Notes under the pieces: model-generated
The model's input: the letters and a program-made list of their open reading frames with translations, nothing else
Told to the model about the DNA's origin: nothing
Database searches by the model: none
From: Rhodovastum atsumiense
GTDB taxonomy: Bacteria; Pseudomonadota; Alphaproteobacteria; Acetobacterales; Acetobacteraceae
Assembly (NCBI RefSeq): GCF_937425535.1
Contig: NZ_OW485601.1
Span: 3,827,501 to 3,891,500 of the forward strand
Length of the DNA: 64,000 nucleotides
Direction: 5' to 3'
Program-made: the position numbers and the translations under genes
Part shown: positions 53,901 to 60,279 of the stretch, one piece after another
Position numbering within the stretch: the stretch's first letter is position 1
Layout of the letters: every line of letters begins with the position of its first letter

Positions 53901-55421
53901 CAGCCCGGCGAGGATCAGGTTGGGATAGACCGCGCGCAGGTCGAAATAGCCGTTTTCCAGCAGGCCGCCCTTGGCGGTGACGTTGAACCGGCCGCGCCGC
54001 GGCGCGAGCAGCGTGACCAGGGTGACGCGCACCAGCGCCAGCGCGAGCACGCTTTCATAGATCTCGCTCCAGAACGAATGCCGCCAGTGCTGCTGGATGC
54101 GGGAATTGGTCATGGTCGAGAGCAGGATGTGCGGCAGCGAATAGGCGGTGATCGCCAGCGGCGAGGCGGCGATCACGTTCTGCCCGCCGAGCAGGTAGGC
54201 CAGCGGCGCCACCAGGAAGATGACGCGCGGCAGGGCGAACAGGAAATGCGAGCAGGCCTGCAGGTAGCACAGCCGCTGCCCGAGCGTCAGGCCGCGCCCG
54301 AGCAGCGGATTGTCGAGGCGGAAGATCTGCAGCATGCCGCGGGCCCAGCGGATGCGCTGGCCGATGTGCAGGCCCAGCCGCTCGGTGGCGAGGCCGGCGG
54401 CGAGCGGCAGGCGCAGATAGGCGCTCTCCCAGCCGCGCCGGTGCAGCTTGAGCATGGTGTGGGCGTCTTCGGTGACGGTCTCGGTGGCGATGCCGCCGAT
54501 CTCCTCCAGCGCGGTGCGGCGCAGCACGGCGCAGGAGCCGCAGAAGAAGCAGGCGTTCCAGTAGTCGTTGCCATCCTGGATCAGGCCGTAGAACAGGTTG
54601 CCTTCCGAGGGCACGCGGGTGCCGGAGGCGAGGTTGCGCTGGAACGGATCGGGTGAATAGAAATGGTGCGGGGTCTGCACCATGGCCAGCCGCGGCTCGG
54701 CGACCATCCAGCCCATCGTCAGTTGCAGGAAGCCGCGCGTGGCGATGTGGTCGCAGTCGAAGATGACGATGTATTCGCCATCGGTCTGCCGCATGGCGTT
54801 GTTGAGGTTGCCCGCCTTGGCGTGGCGGTTGTTGTCGCGGGTGATGTAGCCGCAGCCGCAGGACGCCGCGAAGTCGCGGAATTCCGCGCGCCGCCCGTCG
54901 TCGAGGATGAAGACCTTCATCTTGCCCGGCGGCCAGTCCATGGACATGGCGGCCAGCACGGTCGAGCGGACGACGTCGAGGGATTCGTTGTAGGTGGGGA
55001 TGAAGACGTCGACGGTCGGCCAGGTGGCGTCGTCGGCGGGCAGCGGCAGGGGACGGCGCCGGTAGGGGGCGATGGTCTGCACGTAGCCGAGGATCAGCAC
55101 CATCGCGGCATAGAACTCGGCGGCGAGCAGGGCCAGGCCGAGCGCGAGTTCCAGGGTGGAGCCGAATTCCAGCGTCTCGGTCGCGCGCCAGAACACGTAG
55201 CGCAGCGTCATCGTCATGGAGAACATCATCATGACGAGGGTGACGACGCGGCCCTGCGCCCGTCGCATCAGCAGGTACATCGCCATGACGGCGCTGGCGA
55301 AGATCAGCTGGTCGCGCGCGCTCAGCGACACCGTCGCCGCGATGGTGACCAGCATGCCGCCAAGCAGGAGGGTCGCCGTCTCGCCGAGACGGTGCAGGAC
55401 CGGGGGACCGTCCCGGCTCAT
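50964..55421 (-). CDS. bcsAB: Cellulose synthase, fused BcsA-BcsB polypeptide
   Basis: A 1485-aa inner-membrane processive beta-1,4-glucan synthase with its periplasmic B subunit in one chain, as in Komagataeibacter AcsAB. The BcsA part has GT2 motifs FILDDGRR (174-175 Asp pair), DCD (222-224), TED (317-319) and QRIRW (355-359). A PilZ c-di-GMP domain follows (RETRQLRNSAR, then DISSSGARM). A hydrophobic segment at about 720 (ALLLLLLALPAAAQ) resembles the BcsB signal, then come the carbohydrate-binding and flavodoxin-like BcsB repeats (FFLSDSNHLNFRFTGRYTREC) and a final membrane anchor. First gene of the long minus-strand series. Confidence 0.96.
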   Translation of the reverse strand: MSRDGPPVLHRLGETATLLLGGMLVTIAATVSLSARDQLIFASAVMAMYLLMRRAQGRVVTLVMMMFSMTMTLRYVFWRATETLEFGSTLELALGLALLAAEFYAAMVLILGYVQTIAPYRRRPLPLPADDATWPTVDVFIPTYNESLDVVRSTVLAAMSMDWPPGKMKVFILDDGRRAEFRDFAASCGCGYITRDNNRHAKAGNLNNAMRQTDGEYIVIFDCDHIATRGFLQLTMGWMVAEPRLAMVQTPHHFYSPDPFQRNLASGTRVPSEGNLFYGLIQDGNDYWNACFFCGSCAVLRRTALEEIGGIATETVTEDAHTMLKLHRRGWESAYLRLPLAAGLATERLGLHIGQRIRWARGMLQIFRLDNPLLGRGLTLGQRLCYLQACSHFLFALPRVIFLVAPLAYLLGGQNVIAASPLAITAYSLPHILLSTMTNSRIQQHWRHSFWSEIYESVLALALVRVTLVTLLAPRRGRFNVTAKGGLLENGYFDLRAVYPNLILAGLLIAGVGLGITRLALFENDTLTFQALLLNSIWGFFSLLIVLAALAVGRETRQLRNSARIAAELPVRVRLPDGTEHAGVTIDISSSGARMHLPGLPATAPEGEVAVTFWPGEEDITVAGRLVGAGGQQLQVTWQVDTLEEEARVVRIVYGRVDAWVGWGDYPPDRPLRSLLNVLVSIRGLFRPPGSLLQGEGRARADKGSRRRLGAAGGGAAALLLLLLALPAAAQPFAPTGTPPGGTLAPLGAPAAGTPDSLAAARPAFADAQGPGSRVVVLNLRQLGAAGTMTLRGTSDLQGLEFGIRADEVVTAAQLTLTGAMSPSMIPEFSNITVTLNELYVGTIPVDRDHPTYQVSFPVSPTFFLSDSNHLNFRFTGRYTRECNDPLSGLLWGSLYDSSTLTLRLERLPAQRGLGRLPLPFFDPRERERLTLPFVLPSAPRDETLKAAGVLASWFGQHAAYRGASFPLMTRPPGEGNAVVILVGEDVAASGLGLPALSGPTLAVVANPTDSLGSLLVVAGRTPREAEAAATALAIGARAFGNVPLATVRAPELPQRRPYDAPNWIPADRPVRLGELVEPSALINRGYVGMLHVAFRTAPDFYTWRDRPFPLDLRITAPPGPVIDLGPSRLDVSMNGLYIQTRSLAPEGVGLDPLRRLVGLQPRRLDTTVPLPTYTVFAQNDLQLFFDARPLHRGDCVAVPADLRMAVDPDSTVDLSRGWRVSTLPNLAWFASAGFPFTRMADLSDTAVVLPEQPGGVEISAFLMLMGRIGAFVGHPATGLVVTRPGDLSAVAGRDLLLLGTLQHLGSAGGLLDRAPVRPTEGGITVAVADELNPVLRLFGDAGARDRDRAAAAIAAGLSDDWAALVGMESPLQRGRSLVALLAATPQAIETMILGFDDPAQNQRIQGDLTLFKGGEPSSFRIGDTYTFGHLPFWLWPSWALSDRPVLLATIMLGGCSLFGLGMLSLVRHGGRRGRKPPPASRANP

Positions 55422-55835
55422 GGTCGCGGGGTGCTCATGGCGTGCGGCTGCTCACGCCAAGGCGGCGGCTCAGCGCCGCGGCATGTGCAATTTTGAGAGG
55501 AATGTCATTTTTTTTAGACGCCACGGAGTCGCAGAAGCCGCTTGGTCCAGGGGGGCCGTCCGCGTGTTCATGCCGATGCCATGTCATTCGCATTCCACCC
55601 AAATATCCCCCATGTCTGCGTTTTTTGCGGAGCCATCTGCGGTTGGCCCGGTTTCATTCTACCGTAAATTTACGCTGTCGCAATTGCTGCTCGCCCCAGG
55701 GTTGGCTGATGGGCCTTTCGGCCTCTGTAACTTAAGGTTGAAAATTTCGGTATATTGCTCGCCGGCATGGATATTGGGTATTTATGTAGACAACACACAA
55801 ACGCGGGGCAGCCTTCGTGCTGAGGGGGGCGGGCA
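55422..55835. promoter_or_regulatory. Divergent promoter region between bcsAB and the BcsH-like gene
   Basis: The 414 bases hold no convincing gene. They include the perfect palindrome CGTAAATTTACG (55663-55674), T-rich runs at 55508-55515 and 55620-55626, and an AT-rich patch at 55728-55800. This is where control of the whole cellulose locus in both directions should be sought. Confidence 0.55.
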
Positions 55836-57125
55836 GTGGAGCATTCAACTCCAAATGACGTGAGACGGGCCCTGGCCGCCTTCGGGCAGCAGGATTTTCC
55901 GTACCGTCGGTTTCCAGGTTTCACGGCACCGCCGGCCGGCGGCGTGACCGGCACCGAAGCGCCGGGCGGTGCGGTGCCTCGCCCGGATCCGGCCGCTGCG
56001 CCCTGGCAGGGCCTGCGTGCCGCCCCCGCGCCTGACCGCCCCGGGCCGTCCCCCAGGGTGGTCCTGCCGTTTCCGCATGTCGCCGCCGCCCCGGAGCGGC
56101 GCACGGCCTTCGTGCCGAGGCCGGCCAACGAAAACGCCCTGTCGCCGACGGGGTGCGCCGGGGGGGGCGAGGTTGCATCCTGGTTGCCGGATTTCTGCCG
56201 GGATCCGGTGATGTGCCAGCCGCTGGCGGCGTCGGCTGCGGCGCCCTGGCTGGCGGGGGTGGGCGGGGCCGTGGCGGCCATGCCGGTGCCGCATCTGGCA
56301 CCCCAGCAAGCCATGCCGGCACCCCAGCCGGTAGCATCGCCGGCGGTCGCGCCCTGGTTGGCGGCCTTGCGCGACGGGTCGGTTGCCGTGGCGCGGCAGC
56401 AAGCCATGCCGGCAGCCCAGCCGGTAGCATCGCCGGCGGTCGCACCCTGGCTGGTGGCCTTGCGCGACGGGCCGGTCGCCGTGGCGCGGCAGGAAGCCGT
56501 GCCGGCAGCCCAGCCGGTAGCATCGCCGGCGGTCGCACCCTGGCTGGTGGCCTTGCGCGACGGGCCGGTCGCCGTGGCGCGGCAGGAAGCCGCGCCGGCA
56601 GCCCAGCCGGTAGCATCGCCGGCGGTCGCGCCCTGGCTGGCGGCCTTGCGCGACGGGCCGGTCGCCGTGGCGCGGCAGGAAGCCGCGCCGGCAGCCCAGC
56701 CGGTAGCATCGCCGGCGGTCGCGCCCTGGCTGGCGGCCTTGCGCGACGCGCCGGCCGTCGTGGCGCGGCAGGAAGCCGTCGCGCTGCCCCAGGCGGCATC
56801 GCCGCCGGCGGTCGCGCCCTGGCTGGCAGGGGCGTGCGAGGCGCCGCCCATCATGTCGCCACCCATCGTGTCGCCGCAGCAGGCCGCGCCGTTGCCGCCA
56901 CGGGAAACCGCACCGCCAGTGGCTCCGGCCGGGGCGCGCGGCCGTGGCAGGATCGCGGCCAGTCCACGCCAGGATGCCAGTCCACTCCAGGATCCGGGCG
57001 GCGAGGCCCTGGGTGCCATGTTCCGCCGTTTGGCGCTGATGGCGGCCGGCGCGAGGCCGGATCCGATGCTTCAGCCGCCCTTGCGGCAGAGCATGCCGTC
57101 CCGGACGGCGCCGCCGGAGAGGTAA
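55836..57125 (+). CDS. Repeat-rich Pro/Ala protein, BcsH/BcsO/BcsP-like cellulose accessory
   Basis: A 429-aa low-complexity cytoplasmic-type protein, divergent from bcsAB. The N-terminus NDVRRALAAFGQQDFPYRRF fits the short D-x-x-x-L-x-x-F-G-x-x-x-x-x-Y-x-x-F motif seen at the start of BcsR/BcsO/BcsP-type proteins, and the C-terminus has an amphipathic ALGAMFRRLALMAAG helix. Between lie five 31-residue tandem repeats (157-311) with core VASPAVAPWLAALRDG, plus three more APW motifs at about 55, 137 and 328. In acetic acid bacteria a Pro-rich partner (CcpAx/BcsH) encoded next to bcsA organises BcsD; this is the best candidate for that role. Homology is inferred from motifs and position. Confidence 0.65.
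   Translation: MEHSTPNDVRRALAAFGQQDFPYRRFPGFTAPPAGGVTGTEAPGGAVPRPDPAAAPWQGLRAAPAPDRPGPSPRVVLPFPHVAAAPERRTAFVPRPANENALSPTGCAGGGEVASWLPDFCRDPVMCQPLAASAAAPWLAGVGGAVAAMPVPHLAPQQAMPAPQPVASPAVAPWLAALRDGSVAVARQQAMPAAQPVASPAVAPWLVALRDGPVAVARQEAVPAAQPVASPAVAPWLVALRDGPVAVARQEAAPAAQPVASPAVAPWLAALRDGPVAVARQEAAPAAQPVASPAVAPWLAALRDAPAVVARQEAVALPQAASPPAVAPWLAGACEAPPIMSPPIVSPQQAAPLPPRETAPPVAPAGARGRGRIAASPRQDASPLQDPGGEALGAMFRRLALMAAGARPDPMLQPPLRQSMPSRTAPPER
56304..56768 (+). repeat. Five 93-base tandem coding repeats
   Basis: Five consecutive in-frame units of 93 bases, each encoding 31 residues (Q-Q/E-A-x-P-A-x-QPVASPAVAPWL-x-ALRD-x-x-x-VAR). Units 2-4 are nearly identical at DNA level, pointing to recent expansion by slippage or unequal exchange; the first and fifth are more divergent. 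Confidence 0.92.
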
Positions 57126-57222
57126 GGCGGGGCGGTGGCGACGATTGCGTCGCTGCCGCGACCGCTCATGCGGCCGGGGGGCGCGTGCCTGGGGACCGGG
57201 CCGGGCGCGTCAGGGAAAAAAT

Positions 57223-57429
57223 TCACAAGAAGAGGACGGCGTCCAGCTCCGCCTCATCCGCGTTCTCGGCGGCGGCGATCGCCATCGACTCATAGAACTC
57301 CGCGAGATCCAGGAATCTCGAGCGGATGCAATCGTCCAGATGCGCCTTCGCCATGCTGCGCAGTCGGGTACCCTCCATCAGGCAGGACATCGGGACCGGG
57401 TGTGGAGTGGAAGTCGTTCTGGTGAACAT
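57223..57429 (-). CDS. Small helical protein, unknown
   Basis: A 68-aa protein, or 55 aa if the Met at 57390 is used. From that Met on, the codons show the strong G/C third position of neighbouring genes, and the sequence is helical and acidic at the end (RSRFLDLAEFYESMAIAAAENADEAELDAVLFL in pieces: LAEFYESMAIAAAEN). It lies downstream of an AT-rich stretch that could hold its promoter. No ribosome site is evident. No family recognised. Confidence 0.5.
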   Translation of the reverse strand: MFTRTTSTPHPVPMSCLMEGTRLRSMAKAHLDDCIRSRFLDLAEFYESMAIAAAENADEAELDAVLFL

Positions 57430-57860
57430 GACAATATCGCTTTGTTAAGCATTTATGATTATTCATTATATGCATCTTTGAACCCTGTGACTGAAGGGGA
57501 GAATTGTCGAAAAATATCAGGATCATTTTGTGAACTTCATCTTATGATTGATAATTTCGGCAGATCCCCTTGATGCGGCCTGATAAATCGAAGGCGGCGT
57601 GGCCGGCGCCCCGGCTGAGGGGAAACCGGGAGGCGTGTTGCGCCAGGCCGCGCGGATCATTGATGCGATCCGCCAGGGTTGATTGCCGGCGGGAATGGGG
57701 ATGCAAAAAGCGCAAACAGTTGGTGCCATGAAAAAATCCAGTGCCATGCGTGGCGCAACTGCGCATCTGGATTGATTTCGAAATTCCGGCATCAACGCTG
57801 AATGTACAGCCCGGCAGGCCCGGTATTATCGGGCTGGCTTGACGGGGTACGGAATTATGG
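57430..57860. other. Noncoding stretch, partly AT-rich
   Basis: The 431 bases have an AT-rich half (57430-57560), probably the promoter region of the small gene at 57223-57429. Readings of up to 90 codons on the minus strand are not protein-like. Nothing else was recognised. Confidence 0.4.
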
Positions 57861-57890
57861 AAAAATGGCGGTCCCTCACAGGGACCGCCA
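57861..57890 (-). terminator. Rho-independent terminator, minus strand
   Basis: TGGCGGTCCCT/AGGGACCGCCA forms an 11-bp stem with a three-base loop; on the minus strand it is followed by ATTTTT. It lies about 170 bases past the stop of the small minus-strand gene at 58061-58282, supporting transcription in that direction. Confidence 0.8.
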
Positions 57891-58060
57891 AGTCTTAGGG
57901 AGGAAACTTCCAGAAAGGCAACGCAGCTGCCGCGGCGTTACCAGGTTCCAGTATGAAGCATGGGACGCCGACTGGAAGAAAAATTTTGTGCAGTGCGGCA
58001 GAACTCAGCACAAGATGCCGCGGGTGCGGCAGGCTGGCCACACCCCCTGCCTCCATGGCC

Positions 58061-58282
58061 TCAGGCGGCGCCCCGGCCCCCCGCCACCACCCGCCATTTC
58101 GCCCTGGAGAGTTCCGCCGCGGTGCGCAGCAGGATCTCGCGTGTCGGCTCGTCGGGTGCGATCCTGGCCAGCTTGCGCAACCCCGTGGCGGAAATGACCA
58201 GGCCCAGCCGGGCGTCCACGCATCGCTCTTGTGCGGTGACGCCGGCGACGTCGCACAGCAGCTTCAGGGATGGCGGTTTCAT
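58061..58282 (-). CDS. Small conserved-looking protein, unknown
   Basis: A 73-aa protein beginning MKPPSLKLLCDVAGVTAQER and containing LARIAPDEPTREILLRTAAELSRAKWRV. A strong ribosome site (GGGGAGGG) precedes the ATG at the right distance, codon third positions are GC-rich, and a T-tailed terminator lies downstream. Two predicted helices; no membrane segment or signal. No family recognised. An extended reading upstream to 58418 is arginine-rich and unlikely. Confidence 0.65.
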   Translation of the reverse strand: MKPPSLKLLCDVAGVTAQERCVDARLGLVISATGLRKLARIAPDEPTREILLRTAAELSRAKWRVVAGGRGAA

Positions 58283-59111
58283 GGCCGGTCCCTCCCCACG
58301 GCGTTGGCCTGGCCGGACGGGGGCGTGGCCTGAAAGGCGGTGGGCCGCGGCGCAACGGGAGAAAGTGCCCCCCCGGCCGCCGCGATCCGTCGTGTCGCGG
58401 CCTTTGCCGCAGCATCATTGTCGTCCAGCTTCAGGGGGAGCCTGTGGCCGGCCATGCACGGATTCTCCGTAACGTTGTTCGGCAGTGTCTTCTGGTCACG
58501 TGAGCGTGGCCATGACGGCGGCCCTCAATAGAGAAAAATATCCACGTTCCCAATATAACCATGTCAGTCGGCGAAGATTTCGCGGCCGTTGTGTTATTGG
58601 TGCAACAGTTCATTGATAACTGTTATGTCTTTGCTCTTGTCTTGGCTTTTTCGTTCGTTGCACTTGCCTGGAATGGGAACGAACGCCACGCTGGAGGCGG
58701 CGTGGCGAAGCCGCGGGCATGGGGCGGCCCGCGCCGGGAACATCGATCCGACGTTGATTTTCTGATGATGCAATGTCTGCTTGAGATATTATAAAGGATC
58801 CCGAGGCGCACAATGACCATAAATGCGAGAAAAATACAAATCATAAAGGATAATATATATCAATGATTGCAGCGTTGCACATTAACGGATTCGCTGCGGG
58901 TGGATCGGGCACTGCTTCCGACGGACCGGTTGTTGTTCTGTCAGAAATTATTCTGACATCCTTGGGCCGGGCTGGCTGATGTGAGTGTGGTGGTGCCGGG
59001 GGATCGTTGCCCTGCGGTTTCCGGCGGCTCCGCCGGGCCTCGCACGCCGATGCCCGGCTGCATCCGGCCCGGCCCGGCGCGGCGGGGGGCGCTGCGATGA
59101 AGGGGAAGGCG
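58283..59111. promoter_or_regulatory. Noncoding region with two palindromes upstream of the TRAP gene
   Basis: About 830 bases without a convincing gene. AT-rich patches occur at 58540-58630 and 58790-58870. TGTCAGAA-ATTA-TTCTGACA (58939-58958) is a perfect operator-like palindrome about 150 bases before the TRAP-protein start. AACAGTT-N7-AACTGTT lies at 58604-58624. A 77-codon reading at 58561-58794 was judged not to be a gene. Confidence 0.5.
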
Positions 59112-60158
59112 ATGAATGTGATCAGGCTGGCCGTGGCGGTGGTGGCTGGCATGGCGTGGGGTGGGGCTGTCCTGCCGGCCGGCGCGGTTTCCCCCGCTGT
59201 CATCGATATCGCCAGCACCTTCCCCGGCAGCATGCCGATCCTGGGGGATGCTGCCCATGGCCTGGCCCGGCGGGTCGCGCAGGTCTCCGGGGGCGAGCTG
59301 GCGCTGGCCTTCCACGAGCCGGGCGAGCTGGTACCGGCCGCGGACACGGTGCGGCGGGTGGCCGACGGCACCATTCCGGCGGCCTGGGCCGGGGCGGGCT
59401 GGTTCGCGCCCGGGGACAGTGCCTATCACATGTTTTCCTCGGTGCCCTTCGGCCCGGGCATCGGCGAGTACCTGGCCTGGCTGTATCACGGTGGCGGGCT
59501 GGAGCTCGCGCGCGAGATGTTCCATCGCGAGGGCGTGCACAACATCCCCTGCATCCTGATTCCGCCGGAAGCGTCGGGATGGTTCCGCAAGGAGATCTCG
59601 ACGGTCGCCGACCTGCGGGGCCTGCGCATGCGGTTCTTCGGCCTGGGCGCGCGGGTGATGGAGAAGCTCGGGGCCACGACCTATCAGTTGCCGCCGGGCG
59701 AGATCCTGCCGGCGATGCAGCAGGACCGGATCGATGCGGCCGAGTTCTCGCTGCCCTCGCTCGACCAGCCGCTGCAGCTCTACACCGCGGCCCGCTTCTA
59801 TTATTTCCCCGGCTGGCACCAGCAGGCGACGTTCTTCGACCTCTATGTCAACAAGTCCCTCTGGGAGCGGTTGCCCTTGCGCCACCAGGCGCTGCTGGAA
59901 ACGGCCTGCGGCGAGGCGATGCGCGATTCCATTGCCGCGGGCGAGGCGGCGCAGTGGCAGGCGATGAAGGAGATGCAGGCCGAGGGGGTCAGGCTGAAGC
60001 GTTGGCCGCCGGCGATCCTGGTTGCCTTCGAGAAGGCCTGGAACGAGGTGGTCACCGAGGAATCGGCAAAGAACCCGAATTTCGCCCGCGTCTACGCCTC
60101 CTATGCCGAATTCCGTGCCAACTACGCGATCTGGAAGCATTTCAGCAACATGCAGTAG
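59112..60158 (+). CDS. TRAP-type C4-dicarboxylate/2-oxoacid solute-binding protein
   Basis: A 348-aa periplasmic binding protein of the DctP/TakP type. The signal peptide is MNVIRLAVAVVAGMAWGGAV...AGA. DctP features follow: a ligand-pocket Arg region (LRGLRMRFFGLGARVMEKLGA), LPPGEILPAMQQDRIDAAEFSLPS, and YFPGWHQQATFFDLYVNKSLWERLP, which resemble the TakP 2-oxoacid subgroup. ATG 59112 follows AGGGGAAGG; ATG 59097 is an alternative. The membrane subunits DctQ and DctM are not adjacent, so this is an orphan receptor or works with a permease elsewhere. Confidence 0.9.
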   Translation: MNVIRLAVAVVAGMAWGGAVLPAGAVSPAVIDIASTFPGSMPILGDAAHGLARRVAQVSGGELALAFHEPGELVPAADTVRRVADGTIPAAWAGAGWFAPGDSAYHMFSSVPFGPGIGEYLAWLYHGGGLELAREMFHREGVHNIPCILIPPEASGWFRKEISTVADLRGLRMRFFGLGARVMEKLGATTYQLPPGEILPAMQQDRIDAAEFSLPSLDQPLQLYTAARFYYFPGWHQQATFFDLYVNKSLWERLPLRHQALLETACGEAMRDSIAAGEAAQWQAMKEMQAEGVRLKRWPPAILVAFEKAWNEVVTEESAKNPNFARVYASYAEFRANYAIWKHFSNMQ

Positions 60159-60200
60159 GCGGCGCCGGTGGTCGTGTCTCGGTCATGAGCCTGCCTGAAT

Positions 60201-60271
60201 GGGATCCAAGGGCTTTGCCCTTGGCCAGGTTCAGGGGCGGAGCCTCTGGTGGGGTTCGGGGCAACGCCCCG
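60201..60271 (+). repeat. Three-hairpin palindromic element, copy C, in a 5' leader
   Basis: Same three palindromes as the copies at 3955-4029 and 22522-22595: CCAAGGGC-TTT-GCCCTTGG, a middle module (GGGGCGGAGCCTC, imperfect here) and CGGGGC-AAC-GCCCCG. It ends nine bases before the ATG of the GGDEF-EAL gene, so the last hairpin covers the position of the ribosome binding site. Confidence 0.8.
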
Positions 60272-60279
60272 ACGCGCCG

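Noticed and set aside
52146-54656. 836-codon plus-strand reading opposite bcsAB
   Set aside because: Antisense shadow of the synthase, whose motifs are unambiguous.
56304-56768. Regular 93-base repeats as a CRISPR array or satellite
   Set aside because: Repeats are contiguous without spacers, in frame, and form part of a 429-codon gene.
57523-57795. 90-codon minus-strand reading
   Set aside because: Cys/Pro/Ala-rich without domain or ribosome site, in a region of changing base composition.
58561-58794. 77-codon plus-strand reading with one hydrophobic stretch
   Set aside because: No ribosome site, mixed composition, crosses an AT-rich intergenic patch and a palindrome; not convincing.
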